Shown: positions 9,340 to 18,791 of the stretch, in pieces
Position numbering within the stretch: the first letter of the stretch is position 1
Layout: each line of letters starts with the position of its first letter
Source: Limosilactobacillus viscerum
GTDB taxonomy: Bacteria; Bacillota; Bacilli; Lactobacillales; Lactobacillaceae
DNA: 38,836 nt
Direction of reading: 5' to 3'
Assembly: GCF_947387525.1 (NCBI RefSeq)
Contig: NZ_CANDNW010000016.1
Span: 1-38,836 of the forward strand
Program-made: the position numbers and the translations under genes
Notes under the pieces: model-generated
The model's input: the letters and a program-made list of their open reading frames with translations, nothing else
What the model was told of the DNA's origin: nothing
Database searches by the model: none

Positions 9340-11634
9340 TTAATCAGTTACTTTTTGAATTGGCGCAAAGCTGGCCAGTAGCCGCTTAACACCCTTTTCT
9401 GGAAAGGCAATGTCAAGCTCCATGTTGTTGCCAGTACCACTGACCTTCACAACCGTTCCTTGTCCCCACTTCTTGTGGGTAACCTTGTCGCCAACCTTCC
9501 AACTTACTTTGTCGGCACCAGTCCCAGTATTCGTAACCGGGGCAACCCGCTTGCCGGCATCCTTATAATTATGTTTTCTTTGCTTCCGCTGGGCCCAGGT
9601 AGGAGTCGTTGCTGCCTGCTTATCAAATGGCACGCTACCAGCAAAGCCCCCGCGGTTAACTGCACCGTCTTCTTCCAACAGCTTTGGATCGATTTCTTCG
9701 ACAAACCGGGAAGGCTGGTTCCGTTGAATCCGTCCATACAGGAGCCGGGAAACGGCATTGGTCAGGTAAAGCTTCTTCTTTGCCCGCGTAATCCCAACAT
9801 AAGCTAGCCGCCGTTCTTCTTCTAGTTCATCATCTTCCAACAGTGCCCGTGAAAGTGGGAAGATCCCCTCTTCCATTCCGACAAGGAAGACAACGGGGAA
9901 TTCTAGCCCCTTCGCCGCGTGAAGCGTCATTAAGGTAACTGCCGGCGCCTGCTCATCCACGTCGTCCTGGTCGGAAACAAGGGCCAGGTCAGCAAGGAAG
10001 TTAACCAGCTTTTGGCGGTTATCAACGTCGTCATCTTCATGCTGCTTATCGTATTCCTGGGTAACGGACTTAAATTCGTCCAGGTTTTCTTGACGGGCCT
10101 GTGATTCAAGGCTGTTATCATCATGCAGCATCTTGTTGTAGCCGGTCCGTTCGAGGATCTGGTCAGTCAAATCGGTAATTGATAAGAATTCCGCCTGCTT
10201 GTCAAGATCCTTCATCAACTGGCCAAAGTCTGATAACTTAGTCCGCGTCCGGGTTGTAATATTGTTAGCAATGTCCACATTCTGGCTAGCCTCTAATAGT
10301 GACCAGTTATTATCCCCAGCAAATTCACGCAGGTGTTCAACACTGGTCAAACCGATCCCCCGCTTTGGTGTATTAACGACCCGGGTAAAACTCATCGAGT
10401 CACGGTGGTTAACAATCAGGGTCAGGTAGGCTAGAATATCACGAATTTCTTTCCGGTCGTAGAACTTGTGGCCACCAACCATGGTGTAAGGCACGCTGGA
10501 CTTCATGAAGGTTTCTTCGATGATCCGCGACTGCGCATTGGTCCGGTAAAGGATGGCAAAATCATTGTAGTGGTAGCCATGCTGGTCATGTTCTTCTTTA
10601 ATCTTGGACACGATGTATTGCGCTTCGTCGTGTTCATTTTGGGCATGATAGTAGGTGATCTTATCCCCGCGTCCATTTTCCGTCCAGAGGTTCTTATCCT
10701 TCCGGCCATTATTATTCTTAATCACTTCGTTGGCGGCATCCAGGATGTTTTGTGTCGACCGGTAATTCTGTTCCAACATTACCGTATGTGCATTCGGGTA
10801 GTCACGTTCAAAATTGAGGATATTCTCAATGTTAGCTCCCCGCCAACCGTAAATACTCTGGTCGGCATCCCCAACGACACAGATGTTTTGGTACTTGTCC
10901 GCCAGCATGTGGACGAGCTTGTACTGGGCATCGTTGGTATCCTGGTATTCATCAACGTGAATATAGTGGAAGCGGTCCTGGTAAAATTCTAGAGTCTCAG
11001 GATCCTGTTCGAAGAGCTCAATCGTCTTCATAATCAGGTCATCGAAGTCGAGGGCCTGGTTAGCTTCGAGTTGTTCCTGGTAAAGCTTGTAAGCCCGGGC
11101 AACTACCTGGCTGTACATGCTATGCGGATTATTATTGCTCCCCGCCTGAGCCGCATAATCCTTTGGTGTCAGCAAGGCGTTTTTGGCGTTGGAAATCGTG
11201 GACAAGATACTCCGGGGGTCAAACTTCTTGGTATCAATATTTAATTCTGCACAGATCTGCTTCATCAGTGTCCGTTGTTCACTGGTGTCCGCAATCGTAA
11301 ATGCGCGATTATAACCTAACTTTTCAATGTCCCGGCGTAAGATCCGCACACACAGGGAGTGGAAAGTTGATACCCAGATGTCCTGGGCACTCTCGCCAAG
11401 GAGATTGCCAACCCGTTCCTGCATCTCCTTGGCCGCCTTGTTGGTAAAGGTGATTGCCAGGATGTTCCATGGCAAAACATTCTTTTCCTCAATTAGGTAG
11501 GCCACCCGGTGGGTCAATACCCGGGTCTTACCGGAACCGGCACCGGCCATTACCAGGAGTGGCCCCTCAGTTGTTAAGACCGCTTCTGTCTGCTTATCGT
11601 TCATTCCGTCTAGTAGTGCTTGACTATTACTCAC
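9340..11634 (-). CDS. pcrA: ATP-dependent DNA helicase PcrA (UvrD/Rep family)
   Basis: PcrA (764 residues) is the essential superfamily 1A 3'-5' helicase of Gram-positive bacteria, acting in repair, clearing RecA and resolving replication-transcription conflicts. The Walker A motif AGAGSGKT is at residues 30-37; DEYQDTN (motif II), GDADQSIYGWRGA (motif III), QNYRST (motif IV) and VGITRAKK (motif VI) are all seen. The basic C-terminal Tudor-like tail, which contacts RNA polymerase, is present (KVGDKVTHKKWGQG). The start is GTG, with AGAGGA nine bases upstream. It is first in the pcrA-ligA-camS operon. Confidence 0.97.
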   Translation of the reverse strand: MSNSQALLDGMNDKQTEAVLTTEGPLLVMAGAGSGKTRVLTHRVAYLIEEKNVLPWNILAITFTNKAAKEMQERVGNLLGESAQDIWVSTFHSLCVRILRRDIEKLGYNRAFTIADTSEQRTLMKQICAELNIDTKKFDPRSILSTISNAKNALLTPKDYAAQAGSNNNPHSMYSQVVARAYKLYQEQLEANQALDFDDLIMKTIELFEQDPETLEFYQDRFHYIHVDEYQDTNDAQYKLVHMLADKYQNICVVGDADQSIYGWRGANIENILNFERDYPNAHTVMLEQNYRSTQNILDAANEVIKNNNGRKDKNLWTENGRGDKITYYHAQNEHDEAQYIVSKIKEEHDQHGYHYNDFAILYRTNAQSRIIEETFMKSSVPYTMVGGHKFYDRKEIRDILAYLTLIVNHRDSMSFTRVVNTPKRGIGLTSVEHLREFAGDNNWSLLEASQNVDIANNITTRTRTKLSDFGQLMKDLDKQAEFLSITDLTDQILERTGYNKMLHDDNSLESQARQENLDEFKSVTQEYDKQHEDDDVDNRQKLVNFLADLALVSDQDDVDEQAPAVTLMTLHAAKGLEFPVVFLVGMEEGIFPLSRALLEDDELEEERRLAYVGITRAKKKLYLTNAVSRLLYGRIQRNQPSRFVEEIDPKLLEEDGAVNRGGFAGSVPFDKQAATTPTWAQRKQRKHNYKDAGKRVAPVTNTGTGADKVSWKVGDKVTHKKWGQGTVVKVSGTGNNMELDIAFPEKGVKRLLASFAPIQKVTD

Positions 11635-11670
11635 GCCGTTCCATCCTCTCTAAAAAATCAGTCGGCTAAT

Positions 11671-11679
11671 ATTATACCA
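11671..11679 (-). promoter_or_regulatory. Promoter of pcrA (extended -10)
   Basis: The minus strand reads TGGTATAAT, a perfect TATAAT with an extended TGn motif, 36 bases before the pcrA GTG codon. No clear -35 hexamer is present. Confidence 0.6.
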
Positions 11680-11748
11680 AATAATCACTTGCTTTTTAGC
11701 CCTGGCGACTCCCGTTATGAAAAATTAATAAAAAATCCTAGTACACAA

Positions 11749-11795
11749 AGAGACTGGGAAGAAATCTTCTTTGTCTTGGACTCTTCCCAGCCTCT
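11749..11795. terminator. Terminator hairpin downstream of the xpt-purK-like operon
   Basis: A 14-nt stem pairs AGAGACTGGGAAGA (11749-11762) with TCTTCCCAGCCTCT (11782-11795), one G-U pair. It starts 13 bases after the stop of the PurK-like gene. The following minus-strand tract has a short TTT and then a T6 run about 20 bases on, so it is not a classic terminator; similar AGAGGCTGGGA hairpins are common between genes in lactobacilli. Confidence 0.6.
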
Positions 11796-11807
11796 GCAAA
11801 TTAAAAA

Positions 11808-12980
11808 TTATAAATCATTATCATCATCTTGCGGTGCATCGTTAGGAGCAATTGGTTGGTCCCATACCTCGGTGTCGTCGACCTGGTCTTCAAGTTCATC
11901 CAGGCTATTGCTCCCCGTTACCCAGGTGAAGCCAAGCAGGCTATCGTCATCACCGTTTGTAACGTCAAAGAGGCGGAACTGCCAGTTATCCTTTAGCAAC
12001 CACTGGCGCTGAATTGCTGCTTCTTGTTTCTTACGGATAACCATCAAGAGAGCCGGCTGCAGCGAACGGATGATATGAAGCGGCATCCCCGCCGTTGCCC
12101 GGATTTGTTCCTCATACTGCGTTACGTTAGCAGAACTATCGTACACGTTAGCAACTGAGGTTAAGCCTAGTTCGATGTTCTTTACATAAAGCGAACCATT
12201 TGGCGTTACGTAGAAGTTGAGGGCAAAGACACCCCGGTATTCGAGTGACTTGGCAACGCTGCGCACAATCCGTTGCATCTCAGTAAGAATGTCATCATCA
12301 ACAATGGCTGGCGTAGCAACTGAGATTAACTTCCGGTCATCTGAGAATTGTAATTTGGCCAGTGGGTAGATCTCTACCTTGTCTCCTTCGGTTGCCGCAG
12401 TCATTGTGTATTCCGCCGTATGATCAATCCATGATTCCAGCAGGTAAGTACCAGTATCAATAAAGTCGGCGGCACGTCCAATGTCTGACTGACGCTTGAT
12501 CATCATCGATTGTTCGCCCAGTCCCCGCTGAATTGGCTTTAAGAGAGCTGGGTAGCCGATTGAATCAATTGATTGGTAAACATCATCAAGGCCAACCACC
12601 GTTACGTAGGGGGCAATATTAATGTTAATTTGGTCCAAGAAAGCCCGTTCCATTAACCGGTCCTGGACAATTTCCAAACCATTTACCCCTTGTGGTATTG
12701 CGGCAAATTGGCTCAGAAAGCGGATAACCTGTGAGTCAACCATCGGTGTTTGGTAAATAATTGCGTCACAGTTTTCGCCAAACTCAGTCAGCTTATCTTT
12801 ATCATTATATGCGCCGACAATTGTAAAATCAGCCATCTTAGTGATTTCTGGCTGGGGCCGACTAACGTAGACAGCGACATTGAAGCCCGCCTTTTTAGCG
12901 GCAGCAATCAATGCACTGCCATTTTGATCAATTGAAATAATGCCCAGCGTATTTCCCGGGTATAAAGCATCCCCACTCAT
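11808..12980 (-). CDS. PurK-like ATP-grasp protein lacking the PurK signature
   Basis: From the ATG at 12980, preceded by GGGGTG, the product has 390 residues; an upstream in-frame codon at 13010 would overlap xpt. It has the N5-CAIR synthetase (PurK) layout: Rossmann-like N domain (10-100), ATP-grasp lid with Lys148 (YPALLKP), LESWIDHTAEY (181-191), and Glu270. The PurK block that normally reads NEIAPRPHNSGH is replaced by KNIELGLTSVAN (267-278), although the following QYEEQIRATAGMPL matches PurK well. The last 25 residues are very acidic. It lies next to xpt rather than in a pur operon. The fold is clear; PurK activity is doubtful, and its substrate is unknown. Confidence 0.75.
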   Translation of the reverse strand: MSGDALYPGNTLGIISIDQNGSALIAAAKKAGFNVAVYVSRPQPEITKMADFTIVGAYNDKDKLTEFGENCDAIIYQTPMVDSQVIRFLSQFAAIPQGVNGLEIVQDRLMERAFLDQININIAPYVTVVGLDDVYQSIDSIGYPALLKPIQRGLGEQSMMIKRQSDIGRAADFIDTGTYLLESWIDHTAEYTMTAATEGDKVEIYPLAKLQFSDDRKLISVATPAIVDDDILTEMQRIVRSVAKSLEYRGVFALNFYVTPNGSLYVKNIELGLTSVANVYDSSANVTQYEEQIRATAGMPLHIIRSLQPALLMVIRKKQEAAIQRQWLLKDNWQFRLFDVTNGDDDSLLGFTWVTGSNSLDELEDQVDDTEVWDQPIAPNDAPQDDDNDL

Positions 12981-12990
12981 TTTTTCACCC

Positions 12991-14216
<1,226 letters not shown>

Positions 14217-14273
14217 AAGGAACCCTCCCTTTTCACATTATAAATTTTTTAGTCAAAAAAATACCTAACGTTG

Positions 14274-14282
14274 ATTATAGCA
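14274..14282 (-). promoter_or_regulatory. Promoter of the GH73-xpt-purK-like operon (extended -10)
   Basis: The minus strand reads TGCTATAAT, a perfect -10 with TGn extension, about 58 bases before the start codon and just after the rpsI terminator. The -35 region is A/T rich and shows no consensus. Confidence 0.6.
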
Positions 14283-14313
14283 TTTTTTAATCTAATTGGT
14301 TTTACGATTTAAA

Positions 14314-14346
14314 AACAAAAAAGACTGGCAATAACCAGTCTTTTTG
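14314..14346 (-). terminator. Terminator of rplM-rpsI
   Basis: GACTGG and CCAGTC form the stem around a 6-nt loop, extended by A-T pairs. The minus strand ends in six T residues, about 20 bases after the rpsI stop. Confidence 0.9.
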
Positions 14347-14366
14347 CTTGAAGCGATAACCGAATA

Positions 14367-14762
14367 TTAACGCTTACTGAATTGAGCAGCCTTACGAGCC
14401 TTCTTCAGACCTGGCTTACGACGTTCCTTCATCCGAGGGTCACGAGTCAACAGACCGGCCTTCTTCAAAGCGTCACGGAAGTCAGGGTCAACAGTGAGCA
14501 GTGCACGGGCAATACCGTGACGAACTGCACCTGCTTGACCGGAGAAGCCACCACCGTTGATGTTAGCGATAACGTCGTATTGACCGTTAGTCTTAGTAAC
14601 ATCAAATGGTTGGTTAACGATAGCACGTAAGTTGGCAAATGGAATGTAGTCTTCGATTGCCTTACCGTTCATAGTAATCTTACCAGAACCTGGTACTAAG
14701 CGAACACGTGCGGTAGCGTCCTTACGACGACCAGTACCTCTGTATTGTACAGTTTGAGCCAA
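14367..14762 (-). CDS. rpsI: 30S ribosomal protein S9 (uS9)
   Basis: S9 binds the head of the 30S subunit, and its C-terminal tail reaches the P-site tRNA. I place the start at the TTG at 14762, which gives 131 residues beginning [14 protein letters not shown], the family length. AGGAGG (14771-14776) is eight bases from this TTG but only two from an in-frame ATG at 14768. The Shine-Dalgarno is fused with the rplM stop (TAAGGAGG). The conserved basic end KAAQFSKR is intact. A strong terminator follows. Confidence 0.95.
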   Translation of the reverse strand: MAQTVQYRGTGRRKDATARVRLVPGSGKITMNGKAIEDYIPFANLRAIVNQPFDVTKTNGQYDVIANINGGGFSGQAGAVRHGIARALLTVDPDFRDALKKAGLLTRDPRMKERRKPGLKKARKAAQFSKR

Positions 14763-14775
14763 TTCCATTCCCTCC

Positions 14776-15219
14776 TTAGATTAAGTTTGTAATGTCCAAT
14801 GCTTCAGGCTTTTGTGCTGCGTGACTGTGGTCTTCACCAGCGTAAACATGCAGCTTTAAGCCCATCTTGTGACCAAGAGAGTTGTGTGGAAGCATACCCT
14901 TGATGGCAGTTTCCAACAGCTTTTCTGGTTCCTTAGCACGGAAGTCACCGGCAGTCCGTGACTTCAAACCACCAGGGTAGTTTGAGTGACGGTAGTACTT
15001 CTTTTGAGAAGCCTTCTTACCAGTTAACTTAACTTGTGCAGCGTTGATAACGATGACGTTGTCACCAGTGTCAACGTGGGGAGTAAATGTTGGCTTGTTC
15101 TTACCACGCAGGATTGATGCGACGACGGTGGCCAGACGACCCATTGGGACATCCTTAGCATCGACAACGTACCACTTGCGATCAACTTCACCAGGTTTTG
15201 CGATGTATGTCGTTCTCAC
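14776..15219 (-). CDS. rplM: 50S ribosomal protein L13 (uL13)
   Basis: L13 is an early 50S assembly protein that binds 23S rRNA. The start is GTG at 15219, eight bases after GGAGG, giving 147 residues beginning [16 protein letters not shown]; the frame stays open up to a TTG at 15234, but that stretch contains the Shine-Dalgarno. Signature sections MGRLAT and [18 protein letters not shown] are intact. It is paired with rpsI, as in nearly all bacteria, and has its own promoter and a structured leader. Confidence 0.96.
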   Translation of the reverse strand: MRTTYIAKPGEVDRKWYVVDAKDVPMGRLATVVASILRGKNKPTFTPHVDTGDNVIVINAAQVKLTGKKASQKKYYRHSNYPGGLKSRTAGDFRAKEPEKLLETAIKGMLPHNSLGHKMGLKLHVYAGEDHSHAAQKPEALDITNLI

Positions 15220-15240
15220 GATTAGTTCCTCCAATTTTGT

Positions 15241-15287
15241 TTTCTTTTACATATAATAGTGTACCGAGTTATTAGATGGAAAAGAAA
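15241..15287 (-). promoter_or_regulatory. L13-type 5' leader hairpin before rplM
   Basis: In the rplM leader TTTCTTTT (15280-15287) pairs with AAAAGAAA (15241-15248); inside it CAT/ATG and TAATA/TATTA stack, closed by an 11-nt loop (15259-15269). Its place between promoter and Shine-Dalgarno fits the L13 autoregulatory leaders known from Firmicutes. Pairing is read by eye; family membership is inference. Confidence 0.6.
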
Positions 15288-15298
15288 TACCAAGAGAT

Positions 15299-15327
15299 AG
15301 TATACCTTCTTCTCCATTGTTCGTCAA
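15299..15327 (-). promoter_or_regulatory. Promoter of rplM-rpsI
   Basis: TTGACG (15322-15327) and TATACT (15299-15304) are separated by 17 bases; each matches the sigma-A consensus in five of six positions. The -35 begins within the last codons of truA and includes its TGA stop. Transcription should start near 15292. Confidence 0.8.
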
Positions 15328-16094
15328 TTGTTTTTACCATCTGATCCATAATCCACGCTAACTAGGTAGAGGCCACTTGCCGGTGCCGTCATCCGTGCTT
15401 GTGTCCGGTCCTTCGCCGCTAGCACACGCTTAACGTCACTAACCGGCCGTTGCCCACTACCTACTTCTAAGAGAAAGGCCACCATTATCCGGATTTGGTT
15501 ATATAAGAAACCATTCCCGGTAAATTCAAACACGACTTCATTCCGTTCTGGATCGCGGTTAATGGTAATCTTCTCAACCGTCCGAACATTACTTTTCGCC
15601 TGACTTCCTGATGCTACAAAGCTGGTAAAGTCATGTTCACCGATAAAGTCCTTCGCTGCTTCACGCATCTTATCAATTTCAACTGGATACTTAAAATGGG
15701 CCGTGTAGTTGCGTTTAAAGGGATTCACAAATTCTCCCTGGTCAACCCGGTAACGGTAAGTCTTCCGGTGGGCACTGAAACGGGCGTGGAAGCTCGGGTC
15801 AACTAGCTCGGCCTTCTTAACCAGAATATCAAGCGGTAAGATGCTATTAAGTGCCTTGCGCATTGACTCATTGCTCAGCTTGTACGGAATATCAAAATGG
15901 GCAACCTGGTTGAGGGCATGAACACCCGCATCCGTCCGACCAGACCCAATAACGGGAATGGCTGGATCAGGGTGCTTAGCAATTTTATTTACCGCATTTT
16001 TCAATGTCTGCTCGACAGTTCGCTTGTGGGGTTGAATCTGGAAGCCAGAAAAGTTTGCCCCATCATAAGCAAAAGTAATTTTGTAGCGGTACAT
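15324..16094 (-). CDS. truA: tRNA pseudouridine(38-40) synthase
   Basis: TruA makes pseudouridine at positions 38-40 of the tRNA anticodon arm. With the ATG at 16094, preceded by AGGAAG six bases upstream, the protein has 256 residues and begins MYRYKITFAYDG; a longer frame to 16136 would run into ecfT. The catalytic aspartate is Asp55 in SGRTDAGVHA. It follows ecfT by 19 bases and is the last gene of ecfA1-ecfA2-ecfT-truA, an arrangement widespread in Firmicutes. Confidence 0.95.
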   Translation of the reverse strand: MYRYKITFAYDGANFSGFQIQPHKRTVEQTLKNAVNKIAKHPDPAIPVIGSGRTDAGVHALNQVAHFDIPYKLSNESMRKALNSILPLDILVKKAELVDPSFHARFSAHRKTYRYRVDQGEFVNPFKRNYTAHFKYPVEIDKMREAAKDFIGEHDFTSFVASGSQAKSNVRTVEKITINRDPERNEVVFEFTGNGFLYNQIRIMVAFLLEVGSGQRPVSDVKRVLAAKDRTQARMTAPASGLYLVSVDYGSDGKNN

Positions 16095-16113
16095 ATTGTT
16101 CTTCCTTTCATCA

Positions 16114-16917
16114 TTATATAAAGATCCGGAGACCAAATAGGACCACTGCCACGACCAGTAAAGCCACCATACTTACCGTATCACGGCCGTGCCAATCTAG
16201 CTGCCGGTAATGAGTCCGCGGCGCTTCTGGGTCATATCCCCGGGCCTCCATTGCGGTTGCGAGCTCTTCTGCCCGTTTAAATGAATCAACGAAAAGCGGA
16301 ATTAGGATGGGGATCATCCGCATTAACCGCTTGACAATGTTCCCCTCATCGAGGTTCATCCCCCGTGACCGTTGCGCATTCGCAATCTTTACCGCCTCAT
16401 TCATGATCGTTGGGATAAAGCGAAGGGCAATTGAAATCATCAGGGTAATCTGGTTAACCGGCACCTTAATTACTTTCAATGGTTGCATGAACCAGGTCAG
16501 CGCATCGGCAATTCGTAAGGTCGTCGTAGTTGCCGTCAAGACGGTAGAGGCAGTGATAATTACCATAAAGCGGAAAAAGATAATCAATGAATTTAATAAA
16601 CCATCCCTGGTAACTGAAATGAAGCCCCATTGCCAGTAGACAGGGCCGCCGGTACTAAAGAGTACCTGGAAGGCAACCGTCAATAGGATAATCCAAGCTA
16701 GCGGCCTTATCCCACGCCAGTACATTTTAAAACTAACTTGACTAGCAATAATCGTGGCTAATAACGCCAGAATTAACCAGAGACAAGTAGCTAATCCATT
16801 AGCGAAAAATACCAGTATGACATAGGTTATGCACAAAAAAAGCTTTGCCCGGGGATCCAACCGGTGGAGGGGAGAGTTGCCCGGCACATAGGAGCCAAAT
16901 ACAATTGCGTTACTCAT
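16114..16917 (-). CDS. ecfT: Energy-coupling factor transporter transmembrane protein EcfT
   Basis: EcfT (267 residues) is the membrane scaffold that joins the two ATPases to exchangeable substrate-binding S components for vitamins and other micronutrients. About five hydrophobic helices are seen, and the two cytoplasmic coupling motifs are present (AQRSRG and AMEARG, about residues 180-225). Its ATG overlaps the ecfA2 stop by one base. No S component gene is nearby, so this is the shared (group II) module serving S components coded elsewhere. Confidence 0.95.
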   Translation of the reverse strand: MSNAIVFGSYVPGNSPLHRLDPRAKLFLCITYVILVFFANGLATCLWLILALLATIIASQVSFKMYWRGIRPLAWIILLTVAFQVLFSTGGPVYWQWGFISVTRDGLLNSLIIFFRFMVIITASTVLTATTTTLRIADALTWFMQPLKVIKVPVNQITLMISIALRFIPTIMNEAVKIANAQRSRGMNLDEGNIVKRLMRMIPILIPLFVDSFKRAEELATAMEARGYDPEAPRTHYRQLDWHGRDTVSMVALLVVAVVLFGLRIFI

Positions 16918-17765
16918 TATTCTTTCCCCCCTAGACGTGGCGCCAGTTGTTCAGACAACTGCTTGATTGTTAAGGTCAACGGAAGGTCAATTCCCTTTTC
17001 TTGCAACTGCTGAGACATTCTTACGGCAGCAGGCTGGTCAAGGTGGTTAGCCGCTAGTAACCGTGAATCACTAAAAAGTTTCTCCGGCGTTGTATCGACC
17101 ATCAGGCGACCGTGGTTCATCACCACCACCTGGTCCGCAAAACGTGCTACTTGCTCCATCTGGTGCGTAATCAAGAGGATCGTCCGTCCATCACGGTGTA
17201 AGTGGTCAACCAGGTCCATCAACTGCGCCGTCGACTGCGCGTCTAGTCCAGCAGTTGGTTCGTCAAGAATTAATACTTCCGGTTGCATCGCGAGTACCCC
17301 CGCGATCGCAACCCGTCGCATTTGACCACCAGAAAGCATAAACGGTGACCGGCTTGCCAGTTCGGCATTGAGGCCCACTTGCACTAGCGCGTTATGTACC
17401 GCCGCCTTAACCTTTTCTTCGGACCAACCAAGATTCTCGGGGCCAAACGCAATGTCCTTTTCAACTGTTTCAGCAAATAATTGCTGCTCCGGAAACTGGA
17501 AGACAAACCCGACGTGCTGGCGGAGCTTTGCCAATTCAGTTTTCTTGCTGTCAGTACCAACACTAGTAGTGCCAACGGTTATTGTTCCAGCCGCTGGTTT
17601 AATCAGCCCGTCAATTAGGGAAACAAGGGTCGACTTGCCACTTCCGGTATGACCAACAATTGCCGTAAACGAACCATCTGGAATGGTGAGGTTTAATTTG
17701 GCAAGTGCCGGTTCCTTACGATTTAAATACGAAAAACTGACGTCGGTTAACTTAATTTCTGGCAT
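16917..17765 (-). CDS. ecfA2: Energy-coupling factor transporter ATPase EcfA2
   Basis: The second ECF ABC ATPase has Walker A GHTGSGKST, Q-loop region FQFPEQQ, signature LSGGQMRR, Walker B VLILDEPTAGLD and switch His in LLITHQ. I start it at the ATG at 17765 (MPEIKLTD, 282 residues), seven bases after GGTGG; an ATG two codons earlier lies too close to that site. The gene overlaps the end of ecfA1 by 19 bases, which suggests coupled translation and a heterodimer made in equal amounts. Confidence 0.95.
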   Translation of the reverse strand: MPEIKLTDVSFSYLNRKEPALAKLNLTIPDGSFTAIVGHTGSGKSTLVSLIDGLIKPAAGTITVGTTSVGTDSKKTELAKLRQHVGFVFQFPEQQLFAETVEKDIAFGPENLGWSEEKVKAAVHNALVQVGLNAELASRSPFMLSGGQMRRVAIAGVLAMQPEVLILDEPTAGLDAQSTAQLMDLVDHLHRDGRTILLITHQMEQVARFADQVVVMNHGRLMVDTTPEKLFSDSRLLAANHLDQPAAVRMSQQLQEKGIDLPLTLTIKQLSEQLAPRLGGKE

Positions 17766-18592
17766 AGCCATTCCACCATTTCATTTATTGAGTAGTAGCG
17801 ATTAGGGACTTCGACGCCCGCATTTACGAGGTAGTCACGCAATTCTTGTCCAACGGGGATACCGACACCAAGTTTCCGCAGTAAATCAGTCTGCTTTAAT
17901 ACTTGATCAACGGTTCCCTCTTCAGCAATGCCTTGATGGTCTACCACCACGAGTTTATCTGCCATCGACATTTCGACCGGGTCATGGGTAATCGAAACAA
18001 TTGTCAGCTCTTCAGTCTGGCGCAAGGACGCCAACAAATCTAGTACCATTTTTCGGCCTTCCGGATCTAGCATTGACGTAGCTTCATCAAGGATGATTGT
18101 TTGGGGGTGTAGCGCTAAAATACCGGCAATTGCTACCCGCTGCTTTTGTCCACCAGAAAGCATCGTCGGTTCAGCGGCAGCTAAGTCACTCATCCCGACC
18201 TTTTTAAGAGCATCGTCGATAAGCGGCTGCATCTGTTCACGCGGTACCTGGTGATTCTCTAGGCCAAAGGCAATATCATCGGCAACTGTCGCACCAACAA
18301 ATTGGTTATCAGGGTTCTGGAACACGATCCCGAGCTGACGGTGCAACTTGGCTAGGTTTTCTTCAGTAACTGTCATTCCATTTACTGTTATTTCGCCCTC
18401 GTCGGGAACGAGTAAGCCATCGATTAAGCGGGCAATTGTACTTTTGCCACTACCGTTATGACCGATGATCGTCGTCCATTTGTTCCGGGGAACCTGCAAA
18501 TTGAGGTTAGCTAGTACCGGCGCTTTCGACCCCGGATATGTATAAGAGATGTTCTTGAGGTTAATTCCGTCCACGTTGCCATGTCCCTTCAC
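17747..18592 (-). CDS. ecfA1: Energy-coupling factor transporter ATPase EcfA1
   Basis: The first ECF ABC ATPase (281 residues) carries Walker A GHNGSGKST (44-52), Q-loop FQNPDNQ, signature LSGGQKQR, Walker B IILDEATSMLDP and switch histidine in SITHD. The start may be the GTG at 18592 (eight bases after AGGGTG) or a second GTG seven codons on; both have a plausible ribosome-binding site. It opens the ecfA1-ecfA2-ecfT-truA unit, directly downstream of the alpha operon but after a terminator and with its own promoter. Confidence 0.95.
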   Translation of the reverse strand: MKGHGNVDGINLKNISYTYPGSKAPVLANLNLQVPRNKWTTIIGHNGSGKSTIARLIDGLLVPDEGEITVNGMTVTEENLAKLHRQLGIVFQNPDNQFVGATVADDIAFGLENHQVPREQMQPLIDDALKKVGMSDLAAAEPTMLSGGQKQRVAIAGILALHPQTIILDEATSMLDPEGRKMVLDLLASLRQTEELTIVSITHDPVEMSMADKLVVVDHQGIAEEGTVDQVLKQTDLLRKLGVGIPVGQELRDYLVNAGVEVPNRYYSINEMVEWLCQKLS

Positions 18593-18606
18593 GATTAATA
18601 CACCCT

Positions 18607-18615
18607 ATTTTAACA
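18607..18615 (-). promoter_or_regulatory. Promoter of ecfA1 (extended -10)
   Basis: The minus strand reads TGTTAAAAT, a five-of-six -10 with TGn extension, about 15 bases before the first GTG of ecfA1 and about 36 before the second. Such a short leader favours the second GTG as start. No good -35 is seen. Confidence 0.45.
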
Positions 18616-18666
18616 GAGAAGTCGGCAAGATACAGATTTTCTGCCCAAAAAGTATTTAAAATAAAA

Positions 18667-18762
18667 AATCACTTACCACTGCAGCGCACGGGGTTTCCGC
18701 ATTCAAGCTAGACTAGGGTCTCCCCACCATCGTAACGCTCTATGCTATCAGTGATAGTGATT
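18667..18762 (-). terminator. Structured terminator of the S10-spc-alpha operon
   Basis: A 14-bp stem with one bulged base (18749-18762 with 18667-18681) closes a 96-nt fold and is followed by a T6 run on the minus strand. Inside, AGCG/CGCT and GGGG/CCCC pairs extend it to a long imperfect hairpin. It begins about 30 bases after the rplQ stop. Its size is far above that of an ordinary terminator. Confidence 0.65.
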
Positions 18763-18791
18763 CTTTATTACGTATTTAGTTATTTTAGTAA

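Noticed and set aside
10468-10992. Plus-strand open frame of 174 codons opposite pcrA
   Set aside because: Antisense to conserved helicase motifs; hydrophobic composition results from reverse reading of common codons.
15095-16136. Longer reading of truA from 16136
   Set aside because: The extension would overlap ecfT and contains the AGGAAG site that serves the ATG at 16094; the family begins at MYRYKIT.
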